Positions 12,590 through 24,250 of a stretch of 64,000 nt of DNA are shown here, in pieces (position 1 is the stretch's first letter; the number at the start of each line of letters is the position of its first letter). The DNA is from Solanum dulcamara (lineage: Eukaryota > Streptophyta > Magnoliopsida > Solanales > Solanaceae). The DNA lies in assembly GCF_947179165.1 (NCBI RefSeq), contig NC_077243.1, forward strand, positions 3,962,001 through 4,026,000, in the 5' to 3' direction. A program made the translations under genes and the position numbers. The notes beneath the pieces were generated by a model. The model saw nothing but the letters and a program-made list of their open reading frames with translations. It searched no databases and was not told the DNA's origin.

Positions 12590-15493
12590 ATGGAAGCAGA
12601 ATATGGAAAATCTCCCTCTGTAAAGACGCCATTGATCGACGACCGAGAAAAACAGAGCTATCTTGATCAAAAAAGAAATAATGGAGATGGGTTTAGCAAG
12701 GAAGAGATTGTTGAGGAAATGAAGAAGCAAATATGGCTAGCAGGACCCTTAGTCAGCGTTAACCTTTTGCAGTTTTCTTTACAGCTAATATCCATTATGT
12801 TTGTTGGTCATCTTGGAGAATTGCCCCTTTCTGGTGCTTCCATGGCTAATTCCTTCACTTCTGTTACGGGTATCAGCCTATTGGTCAGTACTTCTTCTTT
12901 TTTGTTTTTCTACTTGCTTTAACCCAAAAATATCTGTCTTTTGAAGAAACCCAACTTTTGATTTTTCGATTTATATCAATAATTACTAGTCTACCCATTT
13001 ATACAGTGGCTGTGATGCATTGTCTCTTATCCTTTTTCTGTTACGACCCAAGCTTATGTCAATCATTATCTGCTTTGGGCTTAGGCCGGCACGGATTTGT
13101 CTTTCGACCTGCGCCACATCGAGTCCCATTCTGAAGTGGATTTACATAAGGTGTTATATGCGCCTCATTTTCAAAAGCTTGCAAACCTAAAAACCCTGCT
13201 AATCGTACTCGACCGAATGTGACATTTTCCTAAAAGTTGTACAATCTTTACTTTGCTGTTAGTAATGTCTAGATATTGCTCAATGCAATCTCAAAAACCA
13301 AGGATGAGCAATCTGTTAGATCTTTGCACTGACCATGTTCTCATATTTTCTTTGCTGCTACTGTAAATTTCTTAAAATCAGAGACACCCAAGAGTAACTC
13401 ATTAGTCATGTCATTGCTTTTGGAATTAAAACACCCACTTAACGACCAGGAAGGAAATGTATCATAATTATTTCTTCAAGACATCAAAATCTGGTATTCC
13501 TACATCTTCTTATTAATAAGCTAGGGATCTAATGGAAATTTTTCTTCCCTGTTTACAAATAGATGGGGATGTCAAGTGCACTCGACACATTTTGTGGACA
13601 GTCGTATGGAGCAAAACAGTATCATATGCTTGGCATTCACATGCAGAGAGCAATGATTATACTTTCACTTGTAAGCATACCTCTTGCAGTCATTTGGGCA
13701 AACACTGGCCCTATTCTCAAGTTCTTAGGCCAAGATCCTAGTATATCTGATGAAGCTGGTCAATATGCCTTGTATTTTATCCCCGGTGTTTTCGCTTATG
13801 GCTTGCTTCAATGTGTTGTGAGATTTTTACAAACACAAAGTATTGTCATCCCCATGGTGTTATGTGCTGGAGTTACAACCTTAATCCACGTCGTTGTCTG
13901 TTGGATTTTGGTCTTCAAGTCTGACCTTGGTGTCAAAGGAGCTGCTCTAGCAAATTCAATCTCTTACTGGCTTAACTTCTTGTTCTTGGCTCTTTATATC
14001 AAGTTTTCTCCTTCATGTGCAAAGACTTGGACAGGATTGTCAAAAGAAGCTCTGAAGGATATGCTTGCTTTCCTTAGACTTGCGATTCCCTCGGCCATCA
14101 TGGTCTGGTCAGTCAGCATTTCTTGATTTTTTCTTCAAGTAGCACCAAAAAAAACCACATATCACGTCACTGGATCATAGTTGAATACTGGTTTGTTTAT
14201 TGATTTTAACTTGTCTACTTTGGTGATTATCAACAGTTTAGAAATGTGGTCGTTTGAGCTAATGGTTCTGCTTTCTGGCCTCCTTCCAAATCCACAGTTG
14301 GAAACCTCAGTGCTCTCAATCTGGTTCGAAATTGTGCACCTCTCATTTATACCATGTACTTCTCACTGGTTTATCAAGCAAAATTTCCATTTTCAAGTCT
14401 TATTGATTTGCTTCCTTGGTTCTTAGTCTTAATACAGCTGCAACAGTTTGGATGATCCCTTTTGGGTTGAGTGGTGCTGTGAGGTTAGTCATCGAAAAAT
14501 GTATATTTTTTGGTTCGTCTTAATTATGAAGTGCAACCTCACGAAAGATTAGCAGCAGTGATTTACCTGGCAAAACTCTGCTAATTATGAAGATTTAAAT
14601 GATTAACCAAGTGATCTGAAAAAGAGTTTGATAGTTGAAGATGGGAAATGCATTTTCAGTTCTGTTTCTTTGATAATATTTTTGTGCCATGCAGTACACG
14701 GGTCTCAAATGAACTAGGAGCAGCTCATCCTCAACTTGCACGTTTGGCGCTGTATGTTGTCTTAGCGGTGGCTGTTATTGAGGGGCTTGTGTTGGGATTG
14801 GTGTTAATATTAATACGTAACATATGGGGATATGCTTACAGCAATGAAACCGAAGTTGTTAGATACATAGCCATCATGATGCCATTTCTTGCAGCATCAA
14901 ATTTCTTGGATGGCCTTCAATGTGTTCTCTCAGGTTCGCACTTATCTATGGTGCAACAGATTTTACTAAGGCCATATACATGTAGTTGAAGATTTTTTGA
15001 AACTATATAGTTACATTTCACATTCAGGTGCTGTAAGAGGATTTGGATGGCAGAAGATTGGGGCAATTATTAACCTTGGATCCTATTATTTGGTGGGAAT
15101 TCCTTCTGCTGTCTTGATGGCTTTTGTTCTTCATATTGGAGGGAAGGTAGCAACTTATTGTTTATGCTATCCGTGCATATAACTTTTCTTTATTATTTCA
15201 ATTTCATGAAGATTTGATTAATACTACCTTTTATTTCGAATCACAAACAGGGATTATGGATGGGTATTATTTGTGCACTCCTAGTACAAGTGTTGTCTCT
15301 TCTTTTCATTAACCTACGCACCAACTGGGAACAAGAAGTAAGCAACTCCCACAATGACGGATTACTTGATACTTTTCAGTTTTTCCTATATATAGCTGAT
15401 AAGTTTTTGTTGTTGTTGTTGTTGTTTATTTAGGCAAGGAAGGCTCAAGAGAGAGTGGAAGAAACAGCATTACCAGTGGAGTTAGTGTACTGA
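12590..15493 (+). CDS. MATE efflux transporter (DETOXIFICATION family), intact, 495 aa
   Basis: MATE proteins are 12-helix membrane antiporters that export organic compounds such as alkaloids and flavonoids. Eight exons join in frame: 12590-12883, 13563-14107, 14237-14323, 14427-14483, 14695-14933, 15028-15146, 15251-15337 and 15434-15493, in total 1488 nt including the stop. After about 45 hydrophilic residues the protein reads [16 protein letters not shown], then [71 protein letters not shown] and [14 protein letters not shown]. These are typical of plant DTX proteins, closest in feel to the DTX16-like clade, and length is normal. The start is the first ATG of the conserved peptide that the tandem copy shares. 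Intron 1 (679 bp) is far longer than in that copy (116 bp). Substrate and membrane location cannot be told from sequence. Confidence 0.93.
12890..13450. other. Extra DNA in intron 1 of the intact MATE gene
   Basis: The tandem copy's matching intron (19517-19632) lacks about 560 bp found here. Only the first bases and the last ~60 bp (ending gtttacaaatag) correspond. The extra part contains a GC-richer patch at about 13040-13140, unlike the surrounding intron. I see no clear terminal repeats, so an insertion here or a deletion in the other copy are both possible. Confidence 0.5.
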
Positions 15494-15859
15494 ATTGAAC
15501 CAAATATTTTGACCTGTTAGACGGTTTATCGTCTAGGAGAATTCTAAGAACTTTAATACAGTTTTGTGGCTCTGCTATGGACTAAAAGATCAATGGCTTA
15601 CTATCATAATATAAATTTAAGTTACTTCCCAAAATAAATTCTCCAAATTAGAAAATTATATAGTTTTTTATTCTGGAGAAAGAGGAAATAGGTGAACATG
15701 TTAGTTGGTAGTTGTTTACCATGTAAACAGGTTGCCTGTTTGTAACAAAAGAAAGTAGACCCTGTTATTTTTTATGATAATACAAGAGCTAACAATGTTT
15801 TTGATGATTTGATATCATAGTTCTTGAATAAAGACGATGGTCTTCATCTCTTAAAATTT

Positions 15860-16110
15860 GATAGGAGTAGGTCAAAAAATGGTCCCTAACCGTATACTTA
15901 TCGATTTTAGTCATTTAAGTGTTCAAAAACTTATCAGGTTTTAGTCCTTAAGTGTTCAAGAACTTATCGAGTTTGGTCTCTTGACCATACACTGATCAGA
16001 TTTGGTCCCTTAATTATACACTTATCAATTTTAGTCTCTTTACTATACACTTACCGGTTTTGATTCTTTAAGTATTCAAAAATGTATCAAATTTGTTTTT
16101 TGTCCATTTT
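15860..16110. repeat. Degenerate tandem repeat, about 35-45 bp units
   Basis: Phrases of the type 'acttatcgattttagtc', 'acttatcaggttttagtcc', 'acttatcgagtttggtctc' and 'acttatcaattttagtctc' follow one another about six times with variable linkers. The origin is unknown. Confidence 0.65.
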
Positions 16111-17144
16111 TATATTAATAGCTTAGATTTATATTAATAAAATCCATGCCTCCTTTAAATTAAATTTTTAATCCATCTTTGGCAATCATCAGGAGCATGC
16201 TTTCCGTTTCTAATATGGAGCCCATTTTCCTATGATTTTTGTTAACGAAATTAAAATTTAAAAGATGGCATCGAAAGATCTTATTTGTGCAAATCCCACC
16301 CTTTTTCTCAGATGTTATCGTTTTGAGACTCCTATTAGTTCAAATTCACGTCATGAAAAATTCTTCAAAAAAGAATTAGTATGAACCATCCATATAATCT
16401 TTTTTTTTTTGAGACATAGTACTCAAAATATGTCAAATTTTTTCTAATAATTCTTTTCTATTGTATCAAATTCACTTTTTCTATAAATTATACTCATTTT
16501 AAAAAAAAATAATTTATAATCTATAATTACTAAAAAATTAAAATGAGACCCTGCAAATTTGGAGGCCTAAGACAGTTTTTTTTTTTTTTTTTTAAATAAT
16601 CTTGTAGAGCCAGAAGAGCTCAGAAGTGATTGTATGAATGCAATTTGATTCTAATTTCATTGAATCCAACAAAACATGTCTGCTCCCACCAAATTTAACT
16701 TCAAGGAAAGAGGCAGCAGCTTTCCTTGAAACAACTCTATCTAGAGGAATATTGGCAAAAGGAATATTGTCAAATTAAGTACCTACTTACTTGGTCCACA
16801 ATCAAAAGATTAGCACATGTTATATATGTGAGTTTTCTGAATGTCAAAGTTAAAATTCACATGACTCAAAAATTTGAAAAATTTATTTATTTAAATTATT
16901 TATTGATTTGACTCTTTTAAACTCGTTCGAATTTGATAAAATCTGTCCATTTGACACAAGAATAGTAGTGCAGCTTTTGGATTTCCGAGCTCCCACTTCA
17001 TTTGAGAATCGAAAACCTTGGACGTGGGGTGCATTTTGAATATCCTACGCCGCTAAATTAACCTTTTGCATGTTATTTAGGGAATCAAGAATTTATATAT
17101 GTACATAACTATAAAAATTCTACGTATCTTATATATAATATAAT

Positions 17145-17345
17145 TTTTTTTTTGAGGGAATTGAGTAAATACCTTTCCTCATTCTTTGATCTGCCCTTAT
17201 GTCATACTATTTTTTTTTGAGGGAATTGAGTAAATACCATTCTCTCATCCTTTGATCTGCCCTTATGTCATACTATTTTTTTTTGAGGGAATTGAGTAAA
17301 TACCTTCCCGCATCTCTTGATCTGCCCTTATGTCATACTATTTTT
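17145..17345. repeat. Three-copy tandem repeat, 65-66 bp period
   Basis: Each unit starts with a T run followed by gagggaattgagtaaatac (at 17154, 17219 and 17285) and ends with tgcccttatgtcatacta. Differences between copies are few, so this is a fairly young minisatellite. Confidence 0.9.
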
Positions 17346-18632
17346 TGTGAAGAGAATTTTCTTGTTTGGGCTCTCCCGATAGCAGAAAGCAAGAGAAAAA
17401 GGTGAAAAGTGAAAAAATTATGTTATTAATTGGGTCATGTAAAAGAAAATATTGTTTTAATTTGTCCCGATGCAATGTATATATGATACGAAGTTCACAA
17501 TGCCAGATCTCTTTATATCATTTATCTCCTTCTACTTTTTAGCACTTGTTTTCAATGCTTCTCCTAATTTACTTGGTAAAATATAACATAGGAGATTGAT
17601 AAATAGAACTACGAAATCTGTTTGTAAGATTTTTTTTTCCTTCTATTCAAATTATAACTGATCATAAGATATCATTTCATGTATTTCTTTTTTTAAGAGT
17701 AATCTTTTGTTATCGTTGTAGCTAGGAAAATGTGCATTACAAAATTCAAACCTAATAAAATCTTAAAACTTAATTAATAATTTCTTTTGACTAATTAAAC
17801 TTTGCATAAACTCTTATTACATAATTTTTTAAACCAAAATGTGATATTATTGAACAAAAAGTTCTAGTGAGCTTTAATAATTAACCCCTCTTTAATGGAG
17901 TAACAAATAGTTGAGCTATCAATCAAACAATTTTTTGGATTATACAACCTAGAGATAACAGTATAATTTAGTTAAATAAGAAGTTAGTTTAATAATTACG
18001 ATCTAATTAACATGTAAATACTTTCCAAGATGACCGTCAAACAAAGTGAAGTCCTTTTCTCCTTTTCTTTTGCCCATTCTTCTTTGTGCAATCTCCATTT
18101 GGTGTGCTGTCAAATTTAGTATTCAAATAGATAAAATAGATGTAGCATCTACGACTAATTTCTACATTCATATGTAATAATTTACGTAAGACTTGACAAC
18201 CTGAGTAGTCTCTAGCACGGAAAGCAACCATGTAGTCATGGCTGCTACTATGCATGTAATGCCTTGGGGATCGTTTTAGTTTATAATATAGTATTATTTT
18301 TCTAACTAAAAAAAAACACTCTCTCGTCATTTCATATGGTTTTTTTGCTCCTTTCATTTTTACTCCTTATAGAAGTGTGTATCTGAAATCCGGTTAAGTT
18401 GAATTTGTCACGAGATTTAAGACAAACAAGGTGATTTAACTTATAATTTAGAGATTAAGCAACTAAATATGTTGTTAAATAAGCTTATAAACAACAATAA
18501 TATAACGTAATATGCGAATGGAAAAGTAGGATTCAAATATTGTTGCTTCTACTTCGGTTCCTGATACAACTTCAAGTTGTTAATTTCGGAATCAAAGGTG
18601 CTTATGTATGCGTTGTTAAGAGTATAGTAAGG

Positions 18633-18948
18633 ACCAACGTGAGTTGTGGTGTAGTGGTGAGTCTATTCCACACTTAACCAGAAGTTGGATATGGTGAAAA
18701 AGGAGTGCCACCCCCGAAGGGATCGTGGAGTGTCCGATTCGATTCGAATATAGTGGGCTCCACGAATTTCGAACACCGAATGGAAAACTTTCTCCTATGT
18801 GCGCAAACAGAGATGCCACTTTCAATGATGGACACCGGCCGCTGTTGATTTCAAATGCCTGATTTTGAAGCGTGTTCATTACTCTGCACAGACTCTCACT
18901 ATCTTTCATTTGAATCAACAAATGATGTATGTCACCCAAAAAAAATAA
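18633..18948 (+). mobile_element. tRNA-derived SINE with target-site duplication
   Basis: The element opens with a tRNA-like head (gttgtggtgtagtggtgag, A-box-like) and a later gtccgattcgattcg patch (B-box-like), and ends in an A-rich tail. It is flanked by a perfect 10-bp duplication, tatagtaagg, at 18623-18632 and 18949-18958. That fits target-primed reverse transcription. The family assignment within Solanaceae SINEs is open. Confidence 0.75.
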
Positions 18949-20688
18949 TATAGTAAGGGGTCGCTTGAATATGAATATTTTCGCCAATACAAGAAATTTT
19001 TATTTTGCTTTTTTGATGATTCGAAACAACGACCTCAAAATTCTTCAAGGGTGTTTACCTCAGTGAACAACACTCTCTTGTCCTCTCGTATGAGTGGTTA
19101 TGAAAATATTTGACCCTAAAATTTATTTACGTACATTTCCTTCTATAATTATGACTGGAAACTTCAACAGAGAGAGAAAGCTAAAGAGGAGATCCTGAAT
19201 AGTGAGTGGAGAGGAGACTAAAAATGGAAGCAGAATATGGGAAGTCATCCTCTGTAAAGACGCCATTAATCGACGACCAAGAAAAACAGAGTGGTCTTGA
19301 TCAAAAAAGAAATAATGAAGGTGGGTTTAGCAAGGAAGAGATTGTTGAGGAAGTGAACAAGCAAATATGGCTGGCAGGACCCTTAGTGAGCGTTAACCTT
19401 TGCAGTTTTCTTTACAGCTAATATCCAATATGTTTGTTGGTCATCTTGGAGAATTGCCCCTTTCCGGTGCATCCATGGCTAATTCCTTCACATCTGTCAC
19501 TGGTGTCAGCCTCTTGGTCAGTGGAACATAATTCTAACTTCTTTATTAATCCTTCATGACATCTTAATTGACTAAGTTTAATTAATATGGTACTGATTCT
19601 AATGAAATATTTTCTTCTCTGTTTACAAATAGATGGGGATGTCAAGTGCACTGGACACATTTTGTGGACAGTCTTATGGAGCAAAACAGTATCATATGCT
19701 TGACATTCACATGCAGAGAGCAATGATTATACTTTCAATTGTATGCATACCCTCTTGCAGTCATTTGGGCAAACACTGGCCCTTTTCTCAGGTTCTTAGG
19801 CCAAGATCCTAGTATATCTGATGAAGCTGGTCATTATGCATTGTATTTTATCCCCGGTGTTTTCGCTTACGGCTTGCTTCAATGTGTTGTGAGATTCTTA
19901 CAAAAACAAAGTATTGTCATCCCTATGGTGTTATGTGCTGGAGTCACAACCATAATCCACGTCGTTGTCTGTTGGATTTTGGTCTTCAAGTCTGACCTTG
20001 GTGTCAAAGGAGCTGCTCTAGCAAATTCAATCTCTTACTGGCTTAACTTCTTGTTCTTGGCTCTTTATATCAAGTTTACTCCTTCATGTGCAAAGACTTG
20101 GACAGGACTGTCAAAAGAAGCTCTGAAGGATATATTTGCTTTCCTTAGACTTGCGATTCCCTCGGCCATCATGGTCTGGTCAGTCTACATTTCTTGATTT
20201 ATGTACAAGTAGCACGGAAAAAACTCGTATATATATATATATACACACACTTGTGCTACTGGTTTATTTGTTGATTTAACTTGTCTTCTTTGATGATTAT
20301 CAACAGCTTAGAAATGTGGTTGTTTGAGCTAATGGTTCTGCTTTCTGGCCTCCTTCTAAATCCACAGTTGGAAACCTCAGTGCTTTCAACCTGGTTCGAA
20401 TTCTGCACCTCTTATGTACTTCCCACTTGTTTATCAAGCAAAATTTTCTATTTTCTAGCTTTACTGATTTGCTTAATTGTTTGCTAGTCTTAATACATCC
20501 GCAACAGTTTGGATGATCTCTATTGGACTGAGTGGTACTGTGAGGTTAGTCATTGAAAAATATATTATTTTGGTTCGTATTTAACCAAGTGATCTGGAAA
20601 ACGAATTTGATAGTTGAGGATGGGAGATGCAAATTTTTATTTCTGTTCTTGTGATCATATTTTTGTGCACCAAATGAACTAGGAGCAG

Positions 20689-20779
20689 GCCCTTTTGAGG
20701 AGGGTATCTTTTTGGTTAATATCAGCCCGGCTCGCATGAACTTCCGGTCTTTCTTAGTTGACAACTTTTTTATTGCAAG
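20689..20779. other. Filler insertion in exon 5 of the MATE pseudogene
   Basis: Between 'ggagcag' and 'tcatcctcaaattgcacg', which adjoin in the intact copy (ggagcagctcatcctcaact), about 90 bp of unrelated sequence is present. The adjacent acceptor and about 11 nt of exon start are missing. No terminal repeats are seen, which suggests repair of a double-strand break rather than transposition. Confidence 0.7.
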
Positions 20780-20939
20780 GTCATCCTCAAATTGCACGTT
20801 TGGCGCTACATGTTGTCTTAACGGTGACTGTTATCAAGGGGCTTGTGTTGGGATTGGTCATATTATTGCTACGTAACGTATGGGGATATGCTTACAGCAA
20901 TGAGACTGAAGTTGTTAGATACATAGTCAGGTGTAAAAA

Positions 20940-21419
20940 TGAGCCCAAATATAGATAATTCGTCTAATCCGTCCAAATTTTTATGGGTTGGCTCAAGATA
21001 ATTTATATTGGGTTCAATCTCAACGGCCTTATCCATTTTAAAAGAATCTTCAATTGAGCCAATTTAATCTCTAATTTTAACCCGTTTTGAGGCTTTTTAT
21101 TTGCATTGGTGTAATCTATATTCTCATATTAAAGATATGAATTACTATCTATTTTATATCTTTTAGGATTAATCTATTCATTTGTAAATTTTTATTTTTA
21201 TTTTCTTGAGTTGAAATTCAAATTATGGTTATAAAAGATAAATAATAATATGTTAAAATAATTGTGATTAAGTGGGTCAAATTGGGCGGGTCATGATCCA
21301 AACCGAATATAGCCCAATTGAGCCCAAAATAAATTTGGACGGATTATGACCCAACCCAATTTTTATTCAACCCATTTTAATATTCTCAATTTCAACCCAA
21401 CCCGCCCATTTGACACCCC
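20940..21419. mobile_element. hAT-like MITE inside exon 5 of the MATE pseudogene
   Basis: An insert of about 480 bp has imperfect terminal inverted repeats: ggtgtaaaaatgagccc at the left, and aggggtgtcaaatgggcg when the right end is read in reverse. It is flanked by tagtca on both sides (20934-20939 and 21420-21425), and 7 of 8 bases match if extended to 8 bp. An 8-bp duplication is the hAT hallmark. The interior is AT-rich with no coding capacity. The intact copy reads straight through this site (acatagccatcatg). Confidence 0.82.
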
Positions 21420-22559
21420 TAGTCATCATGATACCACTTCTTGCAACATCAAATTTCATTGATGGACTTCAATGTGTTCTCTCAGGTTCGTACTTAAATA
21501 TGATGCAACGGATGTACTAAGGTCATATACATGTAGTTGAAGATCTTTTGAAACTATATAGTTACATTTCACATTCAGGTACTTTAAGAGGATTTGGATG
21601 GCAGAAGATTGGGGCAATTATTAACCTTGGATCCTATTATTTGATGGGAATTCCTTGTGCTATCTTGATGGCTTTTGTTCTTCACATCGGAGGGAGGGTA
21701 ACAACTTACTATCCCCCGTTAAAACTGCACTACTAGTTTAAAAGATCTTTACGCTGTCCGTGTATCTAAACTTAAATCCTTTATTATCCTCTTTATGGTG
21801 TAATGTCATTAAGATTTGATTAAATTTTTCGTTTTCTTTCAAAACAAACAGGGATTATGGTGGGTTATTATTTGTGCACTTGTAGTACAAGTGTTGTGTC
21901 TTGTATTCATTACCCTACGAGCCAGTGGGGAACAAGAAGTAAGCAACTCCTACAATTACTGGTTACTTGAGACTTTTCAGTTTTCCTATATATAGCTGAT
22001 AAGTTTTTGTTGTTTATTTAGGCAAGGAATGCCCAAGAGAGAGTGGAAGAAACAACATTACCAGTGGAGAGAGTGTACTGAACTGAAGTAATTTAATAAA
22101 ATATTTTTACATGTTTGACGGTTTATCGTCTAGGAGAATTCTAAGAACTCTTAATACATTTTTGGGTTTCTGCTTTGTAGCATATCATGTACTAGAAGGC
22201 CAATGGCTAATTATCTTTATATAAATTTAAGCTACTTCCCCAAAATAATTACGTTTTTGCTCGGGAGAACGAGGAAATAGGTGAATATAGCCTTTTACTG
22301 CTTACTTTCAAATAAGACTTCTTTTAATAAAATATAAAACTAAATAAATATATTTGTAAACGGCAACGAAACCAACTGGGAGAACTAAGAGGAAAAAGTA
22401 CCATATGATTTAAGTACAACCTATTTCACCTTCAAGTTAAAGACAAAAATGGTTGATAAATTCTAGCACAAATGACCGAAGCCACACAGAAATGCATAAA
22501 GTTTCACTCATATGTAACTTCAAATATGTTGGGAAAAGAAGCACTACAACTAAAGTTTG

Positions 22560-22870
22560 ATATGATAATAAATAATGAAAATAAATTGGACACGAAAATT
22601 TTACGTGGAAACCCCTCAAACAGATAAAGAGGAAAAACCACGGGGTAGAAGGATCTTTACTATGATAATACGAGAGTACACTACTCTCAAATACAAGGAG
22701 AAAACAACAATTAACACTCCTCTCTTGTAAAAGAAATAACTCACTAAAGAGGACACTCAAGACTACAATATTTATCTTGGTGTGTAATTCTCTTTGTGTT
22801 CTTACTCTTTTGGATTGTATTTTTTGGTGGAATGATCTAAATGAGGGCAAGATGCCCTCTATTTATACAA
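22560..22870 (-). mobile_element. Possible solo-LTR or TRIM remnant
   Basis: On the minus strand a TATAAATA box (about 22859-22867) is followed about 200 bp later by ccgtggtttttcctc and a tttccacgtaaaattttcgtg block. I associate that arrangement with the R-U5 region of copia-type LTRs. A more diverged relative lies at 26150-26440. Exact ends and a target duplication were not found. Confidence 0.45.
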
Positions 22871-23334
22871 AACTAGAAACGTATAAAATTCGCGTATTGC
22901 ACATTTCTTTTTGACTACGCGTTCAAAACATATTTTTTTTTCCTTTTTAGCTACACGTTTTGTTTCCTTTTTGATTATGCATTCAAAACGCATCTTGTAG
23001 TATTTGACTATCTTGCGAGAAATACTGAATCTCAAATTTGATTTTACCAAACCTAGCTTCAAACAAGCAGCGTCTATATTGGGTATATGTACAAAAAGTA
23101 ATAAAAAGTGAGTGCAGATTCATTGGCAGTGTCGAAACAGGCTTATAGGATCATATGGTACTTTTGGGCCCATGTCCATTCATTGTTAGGCCCAAGCCCT
23201 TTTCCAATTAGTCGACGAGCCACTTGCTAGATGAGAGAAACCATTAGGGCGAATTACACGAGGTGGCCACTCGGCTCTTTGCATTACCTTAAAATTAGGC
23301 CAATTTTCAAAATTATCAAAATTGATCAAATATT

Positions 23335-23560
23335 CTTCTTCTCCCTTTCAATTCAACCATTAATGGCAGCTTCTTCCTTCTTCCTTTCAGTTCAACCATT
23401 AATGGCTTCTTCTTCTTCTTCTTATCCCTTTCAATTCGACCATTAATGACTGCTTCTTCTTCTTTCTTCAATTCCGTCATTAACGGTTGCTTCTTCTTCT
23501 TTCTTCAATTCCGTCATTAATGGATGATTCTTCTTTTTTTCAATTTCTCCATTAATGACT
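23335..23560. repeat. Pyrimidine-rich tandem repeat field
   Basis: Repeated 'tttcaattc(a/g)(a/c)ccattaatgg' phrases alternate with (TTC)n runs, in about six degenerate units of 30-55 bp. Low complexity; no coding interpretation. Confidence 0.7.
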
Positions 23561-23837
23561 GTTCTTGCTGTTGCTGCTTCTTCTTCGTTGTTGTTGTTCT
23601 TCATCTTATTCTGATTTGTCTTTCTTATTGGTCTTCTTTGTCATTCTTCTTCTGCTTCATCGATCTTCTTCGTCTTCTCTTTTTTTTTTTAAAAAAATTA
23701 AAATAAATCACATAGTAAATCTTTTTGAGCGAATTATATATCAAAACACTTGAAATGACGTGAGGACTAATTTCATATCTAAATTTTAGGACCTTTTTAA
23801 TGGCGATTTTGAGTTGTTCGAGAGTGAATCATTTGCG

Positions 23838-23985
23838 TTTGTTTTGAAGGATTCAACTTATAACTTGAAAACAGCTTATAGGTAAAAAAAAAATAAGTTG
23901 GATGCACCTACTTTTTTGTTTTTAACTTATAAGCAGTTTTTCACTTATAAATTACTTAAAATAAGTTCATTCAAACAGACTCTTT
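23838..23985. mobile_element. Small fold-back MITE
   Basis: The left end (gtttgttttgaaggattcaa) and the reverse complement of the right end (gtctgtttgaatgaacttat) are similar, and the interior repeats 'aacttataa'-type words in both orientations. No ORF. The precise target duplication is unclear. Confidence 0.55.
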
Positions 23986-23996
23986 ATGTATAGTCC

Positions 23997-24250
23997 GTGT
24001 ATACTTTATGTTAGTTAAGTTATATTCAATTTTTTGAGTGTATCATAATGTATAGTTAGTGTATACTTCATTTAGTTAAATTTTATTCAGCTTTTTGAGT
24101 ATATCATAATGTATAGTCAGTGCATACTTCATGTATATTTAAGTTATATTTATTTTTTTGAGTGTATAATAATATACAATCAGTGTATACTTCATATATA
24201 GTTAAGTTATATTTAGCCTTTTGAGTGTATCATAAATACATAATCAGTAT
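23997..24250. repeat. Four-copy AT-rich tandem array, 60-62 bp period
   Basis: Units start gtgtatacttcatgta-like and run through 'ttaagttatattcagc', 'ttttgagtgtatcataat', 'gtatagtcagt'. Four diverged copies are in register, with a ragged continuation to about 24350. Confidence 0.8.

Larger units (their letters stand above)
15494..19223. other. Intergenic spacer between the two MATE copies
   Basis: No gene is recognised. Contents are a field of degenerate repeats (15860-16110), poly-T runs near 16400 and 16580, a three-copy 65-bp tandem repeat (17145-17345) and a SINE (18633-18948). Open frames such as 18037-18357 on the minus strand have no recognisable content. Confidence 0.6.
19224..22081 (+). 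pseudogene. MATE transporter pseudogene, tandem copy of the 12.6 kb gene
   Basis: This matches the upstream MATE gene exon by exon: 19224-19516, 19633-20178, 20307-20393, 20488-20544, exon 5 remnants between 20671 and 21485, 21579-21697, 21852-21938 and 22022-22081. Lesions: one T lost in exon 1 at about 19397-19402, giving a stop within about seven codons, and one C gained in exon 2 at about 19750-19753. Exon 5 has also lost its splice acceptor and first bases. In addition, exon 5 carries a foreign insert of about 90 bp at 20689-20779 and a 480-bp MITE at 20940-21419. Most other exon sequence and all remaining splice sites are well kept, so silencing followed a fairly recent duplication. The two single-base changes are opposite in sign, but the stop intervenes. 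An export role is not possible for the full protein. Confidence 0.92.

Noticed and set aside
13532..13741. Separate 69-aa protein overlapping the MATE gene
   Set aside because: It is the wrong-frame shadow of MATE exon 2 (13563-14107).
17145..17345. Regular spaced repeats resembling a CRISPR array
   Set aside because: Units are contiguous tandem copies without unique spacers, in plant nuclear DNA; it is a minisatellite.
18616..18987. 123-aa minus-strand open frame
   Set aside because: It spans the SINE with target duplication and has no protein family signature.
19397..19753. Compensating -1/+1 frameshifts restoring the second MATE protein
   Set aside because: The shifted frame meets a stop within a few codons of the first indel, and exon 5 is further broken by two inserts.
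22437..22850. 137-aa open frame on the minus strand
   Set aside because: It runs across the LTR-like remnant, has no family motif and looks like translated repeat sequence.
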